Assembly (NCBI GenBank): GCA_947311845.1
Contig: CAMZMU010000034.1
Span: forward strand, 94,429,976 to 94,493,975
DNA: 64,000 nucleotides
Source: Poa pratensis
Taxonomy: Eukaryota > Streptophyta > Magnoliopsida > Poales > Poaceae
Direction: 5' to 3'
The position numbers were made by a program, and so were the translations under genes. The notes beneath the pieces were generated by a model that saw only the letters and a list, made by a program, of their open reading frames with translations, was not told the DNA's origin and ran no database searches. Position 1 is the first letter of the stretch; each line of letters starts with the position of its first letter. This document shows, piece by piece, positions 62,483 through 64,000 of this stretch.

Positions 62483-64000
62483 CTAGCGCGTCATAGATAT
62501 CGGCTTCACGACCCACTGGAGCACTCGGCGAGGAACGGCCGGAGAGACGCCGGTGCCACCGCCCCAATCGAAGAAGCACCGACGTTCCACGGCATCTTGG
62601 ACCAGCTCTCCCCAGATCGAACCGCTGCTGCTTAGCGTAGCCGCGTTGCCCAGAACCCAAAGGCAGTGCCTGCAACCAAAAGAAGCAAAACGGTAGTACA
62701 TTCGTCAAGTTCAGTCCGCCCCCTAGCTAGCGTAGCGTACCTTGCCCTCGTCAAGGCGACGTTGGCGCGTCGCCGGTTGGACAGGAAACCGATGGACCCT
62801 GTGCCGTTGGACCTGACGGTCGATAGGATGATAACATCTTCTTCGCTGCCTTGAAACCCATCGACGGAGTTCACGCGAAGAACAAGGGGACGCATCTCCT
62901 TCACGTCTCCTATCTTTCCCTGAATCGCCTCCACCTGGGCAGCGTACGGGCATATGACGCCCACACTAACCACTTGCCCCGCGCTGATGCAAGCTGAAAC
63001 GACGTGAATTTTCAGTGCAAAGATCAACAGCACTAACAGAAAACGGATTGATCGATCAGTTCAGGCAATGCAGATGCAGACGCACCGTACCGACCTTGTC
63101 TGAGACTACGGAGGATCTCCAGGATGGCGGCTACCTCGGCCATATTTCTCTTGCTGCGGCCACCATCTTCCCTGCCGTGGATGTTGATGAACGAGTATGG
63201 TCCGTACATTGCGCCTGGCAGGTAACTAGGCCCGTGCCCCACCTGCTTGACATTCGGGCCATCCAAGATTTGCTTGTCGTAGAAACTCAAGTTGGGGAAG
63301 ATGCTTATGGAAGGGTGCATCCTGTACTGCATGTCCAGAAGGTGCTTCTTGTGTCCCAGCAAACTGAATCTTTCAAACAGGCTCCTACCCAGCAACGCAT
63401 CATCTGAAACCTGCAAGAGATGAGATTGCTCAATTTGTCCAGATAATAGCTTTTTGTTGCTCAGGACAGTCAGTACACGTTCAGACGGTTCAGTGCAAAA
63501 GAAAGTACGTTTTCTCAAGACATATATAATTTGAAAGGAGAGTTCGTTCAACTGGACCTTGCTTTTGACGGTTGCTGGCAGCTGGCACTCATCACCGATA
63601 AGAACTGCATGCTTCAATCCGGAGACTTGCAACGGGATGAGGGATTCGCATTCCTTCAACTGTGCAGCCTCATCGATGAGAAGCAAATCCATCTTCTGCC
63701 CGTTCAGCTTAGCCGAGCCAGACACGGTGCAGAAAAGAAGGGACGCACTTCGATAGCAAAACTCCTTGATCATGAATTCCTGGCATGTCAGAGTAAGCTT
63801 CAGGTCCAGGTCTCGCATCAGAGACGTCGTGACTACTAGTATCGCAGCCATGTTTTGCTTCAGGGTGTGAACCATTTCTGAATTGCCCATCGCACCTGCT
63901 GAACCATCGCATTTCTCTTCAGTCCTAGGCATGAACACGCCCAGTACAATTTCATTCCCAACGCTCTTGTCACGGAGCAGCTTGCCCAAGTCGCCCAGCA
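62483..64000 (-). CDS. SEN1-like superfamily 1 helicase, C-terminal half (cut by window edge)
   Basis: Exons on the minus strand read from 64000 to 63558, 63410-63095, 62993-62741 and 62669-62483. All junctions are GT-AG in register. An additional intron before about 63779 (a CAG acceptor precedes GAATTCATG) is possible. The product has the SF1B helicase motifs: [12 protein letters not shown] (motif II), [12 protein letters not shown] (III), [12 protein letters not shown] (IV), [18 protein letters not shown] (V) and NVALTRAR (VI). It ends with the plant-typical [17 protein letters not shown]. This is the UPF1/SEN1/MAA3-type family, ATP-driven enzymes that unwind RNA or RNA-DNA hybrids in transcription termination and RNA processing. 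Motif I (Walker A) lies beyond the window. The frame is clean, so it is likely functional. Confidence 0.85.

Overview
This window reads as nuclear DNA from a grass, most likely a Triticeae species (wheat, Aegilops, barley or rye group). The reasons are GC-rich single-exon MATH-BTB and F-box genes, many Stowaway MITEs with CTCCCTCC-type ends, tRNA-derived SINEs, several LINE 3' ends of the type common in Triticeae, nested Copia and Gypsy LTR elements, and gene copies broken by insertions. I cannot choose a species from the sequence alone.

Region 1 (1-14.4 kb): the N-terminus of an F-box/DUF295 gene on the minus strand at the left edge, a tRNA-Ala-like sequence, a fold-back element, and a cluster of three MATH-BTB genes in different states. 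The first (3481-5613) is one open frame encoding MATH-BTB-BACK twice in tandem. The second is a pseudogene split by a 5-kb Copia element (6192-11177, target duplication ATGCC). The third (12886-14375) keeps its first MATH-BTB but has lost its second MATH and the core of its second BTB.

Region 2 (15-30.2 kb): an F-box/LRR pseudogene with several frameshifts and an intact F-box/DUF295 gene (27949-29139, minus). Duplicated flanking segments lie at about 16962-18757 and 29393-30217; the first carries a 1.1-kb insertion and the second preserves the empty site. A 6-kb gene-poor stretch between them includes a long pyrimidine-rich tract with recurrent TTCAGT words.

Region 3 (30.6-55.4 kb): a membrane LEA2/NHL-like gene whose stop codon lies in a MITE, a hAT-type MITE with a perfect 8-bp target duplication, then a duplicated ML-domain (MD-2-related lipid recognition) locus. 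The intact ML gene has four exons spread over 41431-52856 and a 10.7-kb second intron filled with transposons. A broken copy (33.3-38.1 kb) keeps exon 2 but lacks exons 1, 3 and 4. Both copies carry the same Gypsy insertion at the same site, so that insertion predates the duplication. Later arrivals differ between the copies: a 5S-rRNA-bearing Cassandra-like element and a SINE in the broken copy, and a GGCTCGG-ended element in the intact one. A perfect solo LTR (39416-40415) separates them.

Region 4 (56-64 kb): a RING-VWA E3 ligase gene (WAV3-like) with a 638-bp nested palindromic MULE-type MITE in its coding exon, an NPF/PTR transporter pseudogene, a LINE fragment, and the C-terminal half of a SEN1-like superfamily 1 helicase on the minus strand.

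No prokaryotic system, CRISPR array or operon is present. The shared theme is ubiquitin-ligase adaptor genes (MATH-BTB, F-box, RING-VWA) being copied and broken by transposons.
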